A DNA stretch of 64,000 nt, from positions 5,066,001-5,130,000 of the forward strand of contig JAWUZG010000016.1 in the NCBI GenBank assembly GCA_036785705.1, written 5' to 3'. Shown here in pieces: positions 48,331-58,680 of the stretch. Source of the stretch: Acanthornis magna (taxonomy: Eukaryota > Chordata > Aves > Passeriformes > Acanthizidae). Position numbers and translations under genes: made by a program. Under the pieces are notes generated by a model that did no database searches, was not told the DNA's origin, and was given only the letters and a program-made list of their open reading frames with translations. Positions within the stretch are counted from its first letter, which is position 1; the number at the start of each line of letters is the position of its first letter.

Positions 48331-51080
48331 ATGTGTGTAGGGTTATTTTAGTTTATTTGTTTTGGTAGCGAGTCAGATAACCAGAGAAAAAGAATATAGA
48401 AAAGAAAACATGCTGAACGCTCCTGGATATGAGTGGTACTTACATGTAAAAAAAGTTGCATAGAAATCATAATGGGCCAGATGAGTCTTAGAAAAGCAGC
48501 ATAACCCTGCTGTTCAACATCTGCCAAAGACCTGGACCTATATTTTGCCCGTACTGTCAGAGGCTTCAGGAAACCTAATAATGTGAGTTTTCCTGAACAC
48601 AAAGCCATGGATTTTTAGCAATTCTAGCAGAGTCCTCAAGGATTCCTTTTTAAAGTTATGATTTTATTTTTTTTCTTCTGGTTTCAGGTTCACTGGAATG
48701 GATACTTCAGGAGAGCCTGTGGGAGAGGATGAATTCTGCTGCGACCTTTCTACATCAAAAAAAGACCCTTTTCAGCACAAGATCCTTATGCTACTACTGA
48801 AGTGCAAGCATGTCTGTGTGTTTGTATAAATAATAGCTGTGGGAATGGGCGGGAGCAGTGGCAGATAGTCAAGGAGTTAAGTGGAAGTCAAAATTAAGTG
48901 GGAATTTTGAGGTTTATTTGATGTAACACTTGGCTTTGAGGATGGAGGAAGTTGGACTTGAGGCAAACCTGCAAATTACAGCCCAACCTCATTAGAAATT
49001 AGCTGGTAGTAATCAGAGAGCCTTAACTGACTGTAAAAGTACCTTTAATCTAGAGATGTGAGGTCCTGTTGGGTGACTATTGCTCATTCTCTCACAGGCT
49101 GAATTAGCTAACAAAACCAGATACGCCAATACATCCAATATAACATTTCAGCTCACCTCTGCTGAGCTTTGATTTATCACCAATATCCAAAATGAAGCAA
49201 GGCTTGTCTTGGAATCGTTTACACAGGATTAACATTCATGTGATCATGACTTTCACTTATGAAATAAGCATAATCTGTAGATCTGTTGAAAGAATAATGT
49301 ATTTAGAGCCACCTTCATCCACTTCATGTATGGAAGTTACAAACCACAATCTCCATTGTGACTCTACGTCAAACTGCAAATTTTAGATCTATTGAATTAC
49401 TCTAGTTTTTGTTGATCTAGTGGAGGCTAAATATTGGCCAACATACAATATTTTTATATTTTTAATATTAAGTTTACATCCATTACTCAGAAGTATAAAA
49501 TGCATATGCTAATGCAGATTTATTAAAAATTGCTGGAGTCTGAGGATGGGATTTTTCTAACATTAGTAAAGTAAATGGCAAAATCCACAGAAAGGACTAG
49601 AATGTTACTAAATCATCAGTTACAAACCTGACTTTAGAATATCGAAAAATTAGTGTAAAAAGAGTATAAATATCACTCTTAACTGTTTCAAGGAGATAAG
49701 AGCTGCATGAATGAAGTCCATCCAAACCAGTGAAAAAAAATCTGCTATCTTCAATGACTTTTGTGTCAGATACTCTAAAAAAAGACCTCAAACAATGTCT
49801 TTATCAGATTGACAATTTTTTTTCCAATGGCTTACTTCTGGGTCGAGCTAATTTCTTTCAACAGACTAAAAATATCTAACCAGGAGAGAAATTTACCAAC
49901 CAAGCTCTTATCCTAGGCACCAGGTTAATTTACTCTTCTTTCCTTTAGGATAACCACAAACATTTTTGTATAATGATATTAGTGATTCTTAGTTTGATTA
50001 TATGCAACACTGTGAAGTTGCAAGGGCACCTTTGGCAAAGGCTATTGCCTTTTCTTCCTTCAGATCTCCCCCACTGCTGTCTGAACTCACCTGCTGTAGA
50101 ACACCGAAGACATGGGAAATGTTGAGGTGTCCAAAGCTGGGAGGACAGGATGTAAACAGAGGGGAGTATATATGTTCAGATGGGGCACTGAAAGAGGCTT
50201 CTGCCTCATGCTGCAGAGTAAGGCAGAATGCACAGTTCTGGAGAGCCTAAAGTCTAAAATGCTGGTGATTTCTGCAAGCTGCAAGAAGAGGCCTTGGCAG
50301 CTCAGTTTGGGAGAATGGGGAGGCTGCCCTGGCCCTTGGTTCATGGCCTGTGTGGCTCATGGGGCTGATGATGGGGCCAGGAGCAGGATGGTTGTGGCAG
50401 GTGGGAGCACTTCTCCAGAGCCTCTGGCCAGTGAGAAATGGTTGATTCATGGTGTGTTCCTGGGGCCTCTGCATTGCAACCTGTTGGCCTGGCATCAAAG
50501 AGAAAGAGGCTTTGCTGTCTGCATCCTCTTATCAATGTGCTTTACTGGCCAGATTCCACGGATTGTGCCTAAGCCTCACGGAGGTGAACCACCCATGGAG
50601 TCAGTGGAAGCATTTTTTAAGCAGCACTTGAACAAGGAAATTGAAGGTACTGCCAAGGGGAAGGATGGACCAGGTGACCTCATTGGTCTTTTCCACCATA
50701 AGGTTTATTAGTCAGAAAAGCACTGTGCAGGGGCCTGCAGGGTGTTGGGAGAGGAGCAAGCACACTCCTGAAGCAGCAGTGCTGGAAGGCATTAGGGCTG
50801 AGGGTGGTTTAATTACCCCAGTGCTGCTGCTGGGAAGTAATTCTGTTTCATCAGCACATGGGGCCTTTCAGCACAGGTCACTGCAGATGGGCAGCAGAGC
50901 CCCAGGGCAGCACAGTCCTCCAGCTGCTCATGGCCACACTCCTTTCCACTCCTTGTCCTCTCAGTCCTGGAGCCACAATCTCTCCAAAATACAAAAAACA
51001 TTTCATATAGAACCCTACTTTTGAAGCAAGCACAGTTTTAATTTGAAGAATGATACATTTTACAATACATAAATTGTAAT
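48331..51080. other. Unannotated non-coding DNA
   Basis: No gene recognised. A strong-looking 3' splice acceptor (long pyrimidine tract then 'ggtttcag') ends at 48687 and is followed by 120 nt of moderately complex sequence; it could start a non-coding RNA exon but nothing confirms it. The 199-codon plus-strand frame at 50112-50711 shows no domain and is overlapped by several frames on both strands. Confidence 0.45.
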
Positions 51081-51137
51081 CCTCTTTTTGGATGTACTTG
51101 CACAATTTACAATTGTGCAAGTACATCCAAAAAGAGG
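51081..51137. repeat. Perfect inverted repeat: 27-bp arms, 3-nt loop
   Basis: The left arm 51081-51107 and right arm 51111-51137 are exact reverse complements over all 27 bases, separated only by 'tac'. The base pairing stops abruptly at both outer ends. RNA from either strand would fold into an uninterrupted hairpin. The absence of any mismatch suggests a very recent origin, and the 3-nt loop suggests a template-switch event during replication rather than an old transposon or a microRNA gene, whose hairpins normally have bulges and larger loops. Confidence 0.97.
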
Positions 51138-52179
51138 GAGAAAAAGACTTTCTGTGTACACATATGCATGCACACGTTTATTTACAAAGCCTGCATCTTA
51201 AGGTAAAGTAGTTTATAAAAATGGCAGTGAGATGGAGTCAAACTTTGGGGTGTAGCACTTGAGCACTGGTCTCCAGAATAATATTTCTTGTTAGTCTCAG
51301 CATCTCATTTGAAAAGTCATTTATATTGATACTATTACTAGACACCTGACTCATAGCTGCAATGTAGAGGTTAATTAGCTGTGAAGCTTCCGAAGCTCAT
51401 GGAAAAGTGCTATAGCATTTTGTTGCCGTGTTGCTGATTATTTCTGTGGTAGGCCTGGTTAAATATGTGTCAGTGCAAATGCAGGTCCATGATGCACATG
51501 TCACCCCTGTGCTCTCCAGCTCAGAAATGCTGAGGTACTGATGAATAATTGAAGGGATTTGATGATAGCACCATGAAGAACTGGTGGGTACCTACAGAAC
51601 TGCAAAGTTTCTGCAGGTAACACACTCTTGGTTTTCCTTGATTTGCTGTATGTTCTGCTGACCAGGCATGTGCATGGTAAGGTTGCACAAAACAGGATCT
51701 CCTGGCACCTTCTTTCCAGTTAATTTTCTGGGGGAGAGAGGACTTGTTTTTCTCATCCCCGCTCTCTTTGCTTGCTGCTTCTCTGGCCAGGACAACTGGT
51801 GTGGGCGGCATGTCCCCTTGAGCACTTTGAGAAACTCCCTGACTTCCTCCCCCTGAGCTCAAACGTCTCCTTTGATTTTCCTGATGCCTGTCACCCTGCC
51901 TCTGCTGCTGCCGATGTTCCTGGCAATGCTGCAGATGCAGGAGTGCTTTGTGAAGCATGGGGGGGCACAGAGAGCCTCACACAAGCTTCATTCACCGCTG
52001 CTCTCTGCAGCCCCCGTGCATGCAGAGCACGGCAAAGGGTTGAAGCTCAGTGTCCCTGCCCTGGCTGCCCTCCTCTCCGCAGGGCTGACCCCTCATTCAC
52101 CAGCCTAATGCTCCTAAATATATGACTGCCTCCATCTTGTCACCCTGCCACAGCTCACCCTCTCACTGATGTGAACGGG
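51138..52179. other. Unannotated non-coding DNA
   Basis: No gene recognised. A GC-richer part at about 51770-52090 opens frames of 78-145 codons on both strands without any recognisable motif; overlapping frames on both strands argue for composition rather than coding. Confidence 0.5.
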
Positions 52180-52460
52180 TACTATATTTACCCAGGAGAG
52201 TCATGAAAATTGCCATGACAATGATTGTGGTTGCTTGGGAATGCGAGGAGCTAATTTTGCCTGAATAATAAGACACAGAGTCATCTGTCTCCCTCGGTAA
52301 AGCAACAAGGAGTTTATGCAGGTGAGAACAGGTAATCTTTGTGAGGGCATAATTGCAAAATACAAAAATGTTCCTGTATCAGTTCAGACCGGTGACTAAT
52401 AAAAGGCTCTAAATGGCTGAAGTTTGATGCACTCCCTCACTGTTATGAAGATCTGTAGGA
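52180..52460. promoter_or_regulatory. Candidate conserved non-coding element
   Basis: A repeat-free block containing 'catgacaatgattgtgg' (two opposed SOX-like sites), 'gagctaattttgcctgaa', 'aggcataattgc'-like words and retained CpGs ('gaatgcgagg', 'ccctcggtaa', 'gaccggtgac'). It sits a few hundred bases before the strong CpG island, as in regulatory landscapes of developmental genes. Confidence 0.4.
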
Positions 52461-52885
52461 AAACTGAGCTTCCCTGCCCCCTCGTTTCACCGCCAAAGAG
52501 AAAAAAAAATCCCATTAAAAAAAACTTTAGCCTGAAAATAACTATACTGTACATCTTTGCCTAGGGCAAATTTTTCACTGATGAGTAACAGAATTTTCAC
52601 AATCCACCTTTTATATTTATTGATCTAATGCTATGTAGTATGCCAAAGTTCATTTAAAGGAGACTACAGCTTTTGCTTTTGGAAATCTGAAGGAGAAGAT
52701 AATTACCAAAACCTGAAACTTAGCTGATACTTTTACTTCTCCATCACCCTCCAACACAAAATCTGTGGAGACCTGCTTAGCAAAATGCTGACAAAGATCC
52801 CATCCTAACAAGCTGAAAAAGCACTAAAAAAGTTCCGGTTTTGTTTCAGAATTGTCCTGCCATCTCTGAACAAACAGAAAAGCCG

Positions 52886-53340
52886 GTCCCAATGACGCAG
52901 GTTCCCCCGAGGCACAGAAGTTTGGGAGAGGACGTTTCGGTGGGCAGGTGCTCCCTTTGTGAGCCATGGAGCCGCTGGCTCAGCGTCCCAGAGCGCACCT
53001 CGGCTGCGAACAACGCCGAGGGGCTGATTTTGTACACCCTTTTGCAAGACGCCATTTCAGGCATTCGCGAGCTTTTCCCAGCCCAGACACAGCAGTTTCC
53101 CCGGAAAGTTGAGAAGTGTTTTCTGCCGCTCCTGACTGCAAGCGGCATCACGCGAATTCGCACGGGCACAAAGCCACCGTCCCTCGGCAGCGCTCCGCCG
53201 GCGGCAGCGGTGAGAGGCAGCTGGGGCTGAGCCTCTCCTCCGCTCCCCTTCAGTCTGCCGCAGCAATTAGCCTTCAAAGGCATCGGCCAGGCTCAGCGAA
53301 GGGAGCTGGTGGCTTTAAAACTGCTCCCAGGAATTAGATA
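52886..53340. promoter_or_regulatory. CpG island, orphan (no gene recognised)
   Basis: About 450 bp of GC-rich sequence with about 33 CpGs by hand count, close to what base composition alone would give. The flanks are strongly CpG-depleted. This marks DNA kept unmethylated in the germ line. Several frames stay open (plus 52841-53230; minus 52846-53283) but overlap on opposite strands and resemble no protein. No first exon could be assigned. It may be the promoter of an unannotated transcript, or a regulatory island paired with the conserved-looking block that begins right after it. Confidence 0.75.
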
Positions 53341-53374
53341 AACAGTCTCTCGGGGCTCAAAAGAAATCTCGCTC

Positions 53375-53770
53375 TCAGTCTTAAAAATTTTTTTTGGTGT
53401 CTTGCACTTTTAGTAAGTGACAGTTTTGCAAATTGCTAGTAAAGAACTTAAATGTCTAATTAAATCTCGAAGATGTACAAGAGTTTGAAGAGCGTGATTG
53501 ATGCCCACAAAGGTATGGCTGTCTAATGGAGTCGTCCTGACAGCAATCGCGAAAGCCCATTTAACGGCTGATGTCTTGTTGTGATCCATGTTGTCATTTT
53601 TTCATTACTGATTAAAATTAAAAATCTGCTTGGCAAATCCATTGTAAAAATTTCCTTCATGAAAATCGACGGGTACAAATTATTTTGTCAATCGCCTGGC
53701 AATCAAACTGTGACTGAAGACTGTTTCATGCCCATAGATTTTTTTTTTTCTTTTTACTCATGCCAGTGAG
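53375..53770. promoter_or_regulatory. Strong candidate for a conserved or ultraconserved non-coding element
   Basis: It follows the CpG island directly. CpGs are kept in AT-rich context ('aatctcgaag', 'gagcgtgatt', 'gtcgtcctg', 'caatcgcgaaag', 'taacggctg', 'atcgacggg', 'caatcgcctgg'), and there are homeodomain words ('gtctaattaaatc', 'ctgattaaaatt'). There is no convincing open frame and no repeat match. This combination is characteristic of deeply conserved vertebrate elements near transcription-factor genes. I cannot name the target gene. Confidence 0.5.
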
Positions 53771-53816
53771 TTTTCATAAAAAAGTTTCTTAAGTGTAGGT
53801 GGCAGTCTTGGCAATG

Positions 53817-53836
53817 TTTTTTTTTTTTTTTTTTTT
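53817..53836. repeat. Poly(T) tract, 20 nt
   Basis: 20 T followed by 'aataaataaagctt'. It is a simple tract at the edge of the conserved-looking block. Confidence 0.9.
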
Positions 53837-55844
53837 AATAAATAAAGCTTCATCTCTATATGTTAATGAAATGTTTTGTTTATGTTGTCTTCCCATTTCC
53901 ATGTGAAAGCAAATGGGAATGTTCCTCACTCTGAAAGTTGGGCTATGCTACTGAATTGTCTAATGCCATGTAATGACAGGTGAATAATAGTAACAAGAGC
54001 CTTTATTAGGATAAAATCTGTTTTGAGAGTCGAAGCGTAAGCTAAGATGTAAAACTGAAAAAAATGAAAAAAAACCAACCAAACTTTGCAATGCTGCATT
54101 CCCTATAGCTAGAATATAATTATGGCTGCACTTCTTGGTGGGTTTCCAGCTTGATGTTCTCATATATGGGCGCAGTGAGGCTGGGAGAGCTGCCCTGGGG
54201 TGAGAGCTGCAAATTCACTGCGAGGGGTGAGCCAGGATGGCAAAGAGGGGAGAGGTTGTGGAAGAGCACTGATGGACTCCTTCCTTGCAGAAACAGCACT
54301 GAGAACTCAGCAGTGTGAAGTTCACTGTCAGAGGAAAGTAATTTAGAGCTCCTAATTTCTCTGTAAAATTCAAAGATGCTTTAGTCTGGCTAGAAACAAA
54401 CAGACAACTCAAGCAGCAAGAAAAACATTATTGTCCCATTAATAAAACTTTTCTCCCACTTAATTGATATTTCTGCTTCTCATAATTGAGTCTCATTGCT
54501 GAGTATAAATCAAAGATGATAAAAATAGCTCTCCATAGCTGATACGCGTGCTGGTTTCAAGTTTGATCTCTGTTGCTGTTCATGCTTATCTAATCTAATC
54601 AATGTATCTTTTTCTACAGGTTCTTATATCATCACTGTGAATGCTTCTTATTTCAGAGAACAAGAGAAAAGGAATGTTTTGTTTAAGTTGCAGATTTGTT
54701 TCTTTATTTTGATACTTAAAATGTTGAATTGTACTGTATACTTTATATCTTCCTTTAAAACCCTTCTGAAATAAAGAGTGTATTGTTCACTCTGGATGAG
54801 TAAAAATTGTCTAAATAATTTTATCCTTGTTTTAAATCCATCGTGTTTTGAACATGAGCATTTTATTAGTAACATTCTCAGGGTTGTGAAATTTTTAAAA
54901 CAAAGATTTGCAAGTAACTTTACAGTAAATATGTTTATGTTTCTGTGAAATGGGTTGCAGATTTTAATGTGAAGATCTTGTCTGCTTATGGCAAAATCTA
55001 TTTGTGTGATAATTATTCTGGAAAGGCGATGCACCATACCCCAGAGTAAAATAATGGAAAATAATTGCTGGGAGAAAGCTGGCTGCCCAAGTCACAGTTT
55101 TAAAGATTGTTCAGTGTTTCTGGGGATATGCTTTAGGCAGTTAGGACTTGGAACTGGTGCCTTCTCATTGCTGCTTAAATTTGGATGTAGCAACAGCATT
55201 AATAAGAACAATAACTTTTTTTTTTTTTTGTCTTGAAACATTAATTTCCAGAATAAAACGGATGCTTTGACCTTTCAAAAGTTGTGTACTATACATCTGC
55301 ACAGGTCCTGGAAGGGCACAGGATGCTCAGGAACCATGTGCTGTTTCCAGTTCAAGTCTGAGCTCCTGCTGAAAGAGACCTGCATCTGCACATGGTCCTT
55401 TTTAACCACAAGTTTCCTGAATCTTTCCAGGTGGGAGAGGCAGATCTGAGCTATTGCAGCCTGTCTTGGGTAGCCTTGCATGCTGAGCTGGTACTCTGGG
55501 CTGAAATCCAGGCAACACGACAGGACTACTGCTGCTCCCCAAACAATTGCACTGGGCTTTTGCTGCTTCATCGGTTATTGTTCGTAGCATGGGTAATAAG
55601 TGAAAACAATGGGTTGGAGTAGAATAAGGAAACAAACAAAATAACAATGTGAATACCAAAACAACAACAGAAAAAAACCCCCAAATTTACATGTTTTTAA
55701 TAATGTTAATGTGACAGAGAGAAAGGCCAAGGAATTTTAGCCATGTGGGATATGTCACTCTTTGTTTCTGCCTCTGAGGCAAAAGCAAAGGAAAATGCTT
55801 AATAGTTTGAGCTTGGAGCAGGGTGTCAACCTCAGTTTACGAAA
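53837..55844. other. Unannotated non-coding DNA
   Basis: No gene recognised. A 129-codon minus-strand frame at 54648-55037 in AT-rich DNA has no recognisable motif. An A-rich, G-poor stretch lies at 55630-55685. Confidence 0.5.
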
Positions 55845-55920
55845 GATTATTATTTATTTTACAGTAGTGCCCCAAATGTGCCAGCTGCTACATAAAAATA
55901 CTGGGAAACATGCTTTTCCC
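55845..55920 (+). mobile_element. Possible ancient amniote repeat remnant
   Basis: 'attattatttattttacagtagtgcccca' in outline, followed by 'gccagctgctacataaa', resembles the start of an old reptile/bird interspersed repeat with an ATT-rich end, then 'agtagcgcc' and a 'ctaggcgctgtaca' segment. This may be the same family as the fragment at 42885-43100. The match is short and diverged. Confidence 0.3.
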
Positions 55921-56364
55921 CTGAGAGCTGGTATGATGTGACCCCTCTTTAGGGCTGTCCACAAGGTCTGAGCCTCAGGCTCACACACATTCAAAACATG
56001 CACACACGGAGAACTTTCCCACTCTGCTGTCATATCGTGTCTCCATTACAGGATAAAATCCTGGCATGTACCATCCTTCATCCAACAGCCCTTTTTCCAT
56101 GGAAAGGAAGTGGGAATGTGGGTTTGGAGGCTTGCTGCAAGAATTAGATGACAAATTACCCTGGAATGTTACAATGCTCTTTGGTCACAGAAGCAGGACT
56201 TTGCAGGATTTAGGGGTAAAAAACTGAATTTAGAGAGCTAAATCCTAAAAGGGAATTCACAGAGCTCTCACCTAGCTTCATACCTTTGTTTAGTATACAG
56301 GTACCTGTATTAAAATTGCAGCAGAAGCTCAGCAAAACTGACATTTTTGTAGGTCTGAACTTGT
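55921..56364. other. Unannotated non-coding DNA
   Basis: No gene, RNA or repeat recognised. Confidence 0.55.
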
Positions 56365-56824
56365 GTCCAAAGAAAAGCAATGAAGCTGCTGAAGGGTCTG
56401 GAGCACAAGTCTTATGAAGTGTGGCTGGGGGAGCTGGGAGAGGATAGCCTGAGGAAAAGGAATTTGAGGGGGGACCTTCTCATTCTCTACAAGTACCTGA
56501 AAGGAGTTTGTAGTGATGGAGTCATTCTCTTCTCACAAGTAATACAATGAGAGGAAACAGACTCAAATTGCACCAGAGGAGGTTTGGATTGGATATTAGG
56601 AAAAAAATTTCACTGAAACAATGGTCAGGCATTGAAATAGGCTGCCCAGGGAATTAAGAGGTTGAGTCACCCTCCCTGGAGGTAATTAAAAGACACATAG
56701 ATGTGGCCCTTAGGGACAAGGTTTAGTGGTGAATTTAGCGGCGACAGGTTAATGGTTAGGCTCAATAATCTTAAAAGACTTTTCCAACCTAAATGATTCC
56801 ATGATTCTGTGACCCCATGATTCC
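56365..56824 (+). mobile_element. CR1 LINE 3' end, 5'-truncated
   Basis: On the plus strand this is the last part of CR1 ORF2 and the 3' UTR. The translation shows pieces such as '[11 protein letters not shown]', '[11 protein letters not shown]' and 'YLKGV', with frame breaks further on. The 3' UTR carries 'cttttccaacctaaatgatt' and ends in the characteristic short tail repeat of ATGATTC-type units (56793-56824). About 460 bp remain of a full element of roughly 4.5 kb, the usual fate of CR1 copies. Indels and stops show it is not recent. Confidence 0.9.
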
Positions 56825-57831
56825 TAGTGCCTAACCAATACCTAAGATTGTCAATGGTACTCTGCAGGGCAATATGGGCAAAGCTGTAAATGTTCAAATT
56901 TTTTTTTGCTTCAAAAGATTTGTTTTGTTTTGTTTGTTTTGGAGTTTTCTTCCCATACACAGATGTGGGTTATTTACTTTCTTAAATGTCTAGTTTTAGT
57001 TGGTTACTGAAGTTGCATGTATTTATATAAATATACCATGCAATGGAATTCATTGCAGAGATTTCCTGCCATTATTCTTAGTAAAAATAATGGAAGATCC
57101 AGTGGCTAAATTCTTCATAAAACGTTACAGTGTCATCTGACTGAAAGGTTGTTTTGGTTAGCATTGTGACTTGTCAGAGTTTTATTTTAATGAACATTGC
57201 TTAATCAGAAATGTCTGATTCACAAAACCAATATTGTTTGCAGAAAAGAGTTTGTCTTAATATATTTCTCTAAAGATGAAGTTTTTATGCATGTGAGAAA
57301 ATTTTAAACAAAGTTTGAAACAGAGAATGACTGTCTCCTTTCTCTGAGATAGTTTTTGTCTGAAGTGTGTGTTATAAACAAGCAGTAGGTGTCATATATA
57401 ATATAAATGTACACAGGAACATTATTTACTCTGTACAAATACAACATACTAAATAATTCTATACTTTTATGGCTATAAGACTGAATATTTCCAAAAAAGC
57501 CAGAACCCTTCAAGAGTTTTGCTATTGTAGGTGCAAGATGTCCGAAGTGAGACTGGAACGAGTTGTCTTTTGTGACAACTAGTGAACCAAAGTAATTTAA
57601 TCTTTAATGGCATTTTATGATGTCATTCATCTTACCTATCAAGTTAATAGTTATAAGGATACTTGCTTTCCTAAATTTTTTCCAAAAATGAATGACCAAG
57701 GGAGGAGCCTGGTTTCTCTAAAGACTCAGGCAGATGCAGGCTCCTCTGGTGAGTGATGGACATGAGATAGGCATTTATTCCTTACCTCCCTGAAGATCCT
57801 GTATCTAATTCATCTACTCCACTTAGGGACC
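56825..57831. other. Unannotated AT-rich non-coding DNA
   Basis: No gene recognised. A TTTTG-rich stretch at 56921-56941 and AT-rich sequence around 57390-57480 are the only marks. Confidence 0.55.
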
Positions 57832-57836
57832 TATGC

Positions 57837-58675
57837 TGTCGTGGGTTTGACCCTGGCTAAATGCCAGGCATCTACGACGTTTGCTCTCTATGCTCTCTCC
57901 TGCTGCAGCTATGCAGAGGAGAGGGAAAATTAACACAAAACACTGGACTTATGAGTTGAGATAAGACCACTGATAAGGGGACGCACTAGATTCAGGGCAA
58001 AAGCAGGCAGGGAAACTTAAAGTTGCAAAAAAAAGTGATTTATTAGTCTAACAGAGTCGGAGGATAAATCAGAGATAAAAATAAGCTCTCAAGACACCGT
58101 TTCTTCACTGACCCCCCTTCCCTCTTAAGGCACTGCTTCCCAGCTCACCCCCTCCCACCTTTCTAACTAATCAACAACTCCCAGGCAGGGACAGGGTGTG
58201 GGGTTTTTTCTTTAAGTCAGTCCATCACAATTCTTCTACTACAGACACTGTTTCTCTATTTGCCCCCTCCTTCCATTCAACCAGCAGATCCGGGTTGGGG
58301 CAAGATATGTGGCTTTTCTTAGTCAGTCCAACGCCACAATTCTTCTGCTACAAACACTGTTTTTCTGCTCACCCCTCTCCCTATTAAGGCCATTTCTCAG
58401 CTCACCCCCTCCCTCCTTCCTTCCCTGGCTACAAAGAAGTGCGTGCTTACCTTGTTTTGATTTCTTCTTAAATATGTTTTCACAGAGGCGTAACTAACAT
58501 CTCTAATTGGCCCAGGTTTGGCCAGCAGCATGTCCATCATCTTCAGAGCCATCAGAGACTGGCTCTGCTGGACATGGTGGAGAAATGTCCAGAATCTTTA
58601 CTCAGGACATGCAGGAGCCATCTTTGTACCCCACCCTATCCACTGGCAAAAACTGGGCCAGGCAAAACTACCACA
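57837..58675 (-). mobile_element. Solo LTR of an avian endogenous retrovirus
   Basis: The 839-bp element begins TG and ends CA and is flanked by an identical 5-bp target-site duplication, TATGC, at 57832-57836 and 58676-58680. Its end sequences ('gggtttgaccctggct' at the left; 'cagaggcg' near 'aaatatgtttt' at the right) match an LTR type I know from bird genomes, probably ERVL-like; 5-bp duplications fit that class. Orientation is inferred as minus: in that sense a TATA-like TATTTAAG lies about 200 bp in (58474-58467) and an AATAAA lies at 58044-58039. No internal viral genes or second LTR are present, so recombination between two LTRs has removed them. Several repeated units lie inside (58090-58400). 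Confidence 0.85.
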
Positions 58676-58680
58676 TATGC

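Noticed and set aside
50112..50711. 199-codon plus-strand open frame
   Set aside because: No recognisable motif, and several frames overlap it on both strands; no splice or promoter context.
50570..50711. Possible CR1 3' end ('accaggtgacctcattggtc' then 'cttttccacc')
   Set aside because: Only about 35 nt resemble the CR1 tail, the upstream sequence does not follow CR1 order, and the terminal repeat is missing.
51081..51137. MicroRNA gene at the perfect hairpin
   Set aside because: The stem has no bulge and the loop is only 3 nt, unlike typical precursors; a template-switch or assembly origin is more likely.
52841..53283. 129-codon plus and 145-codon minus frames
   Set aside because: Both lie in the CpG island, where stops are rare because of GC content, and they overlap on opposite strands.
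57837..58675. A complete endogenous retrovirus
   Set aside because: Only one LTR is present, directly bracketed by the target duplication; there is no internal coding sequence.
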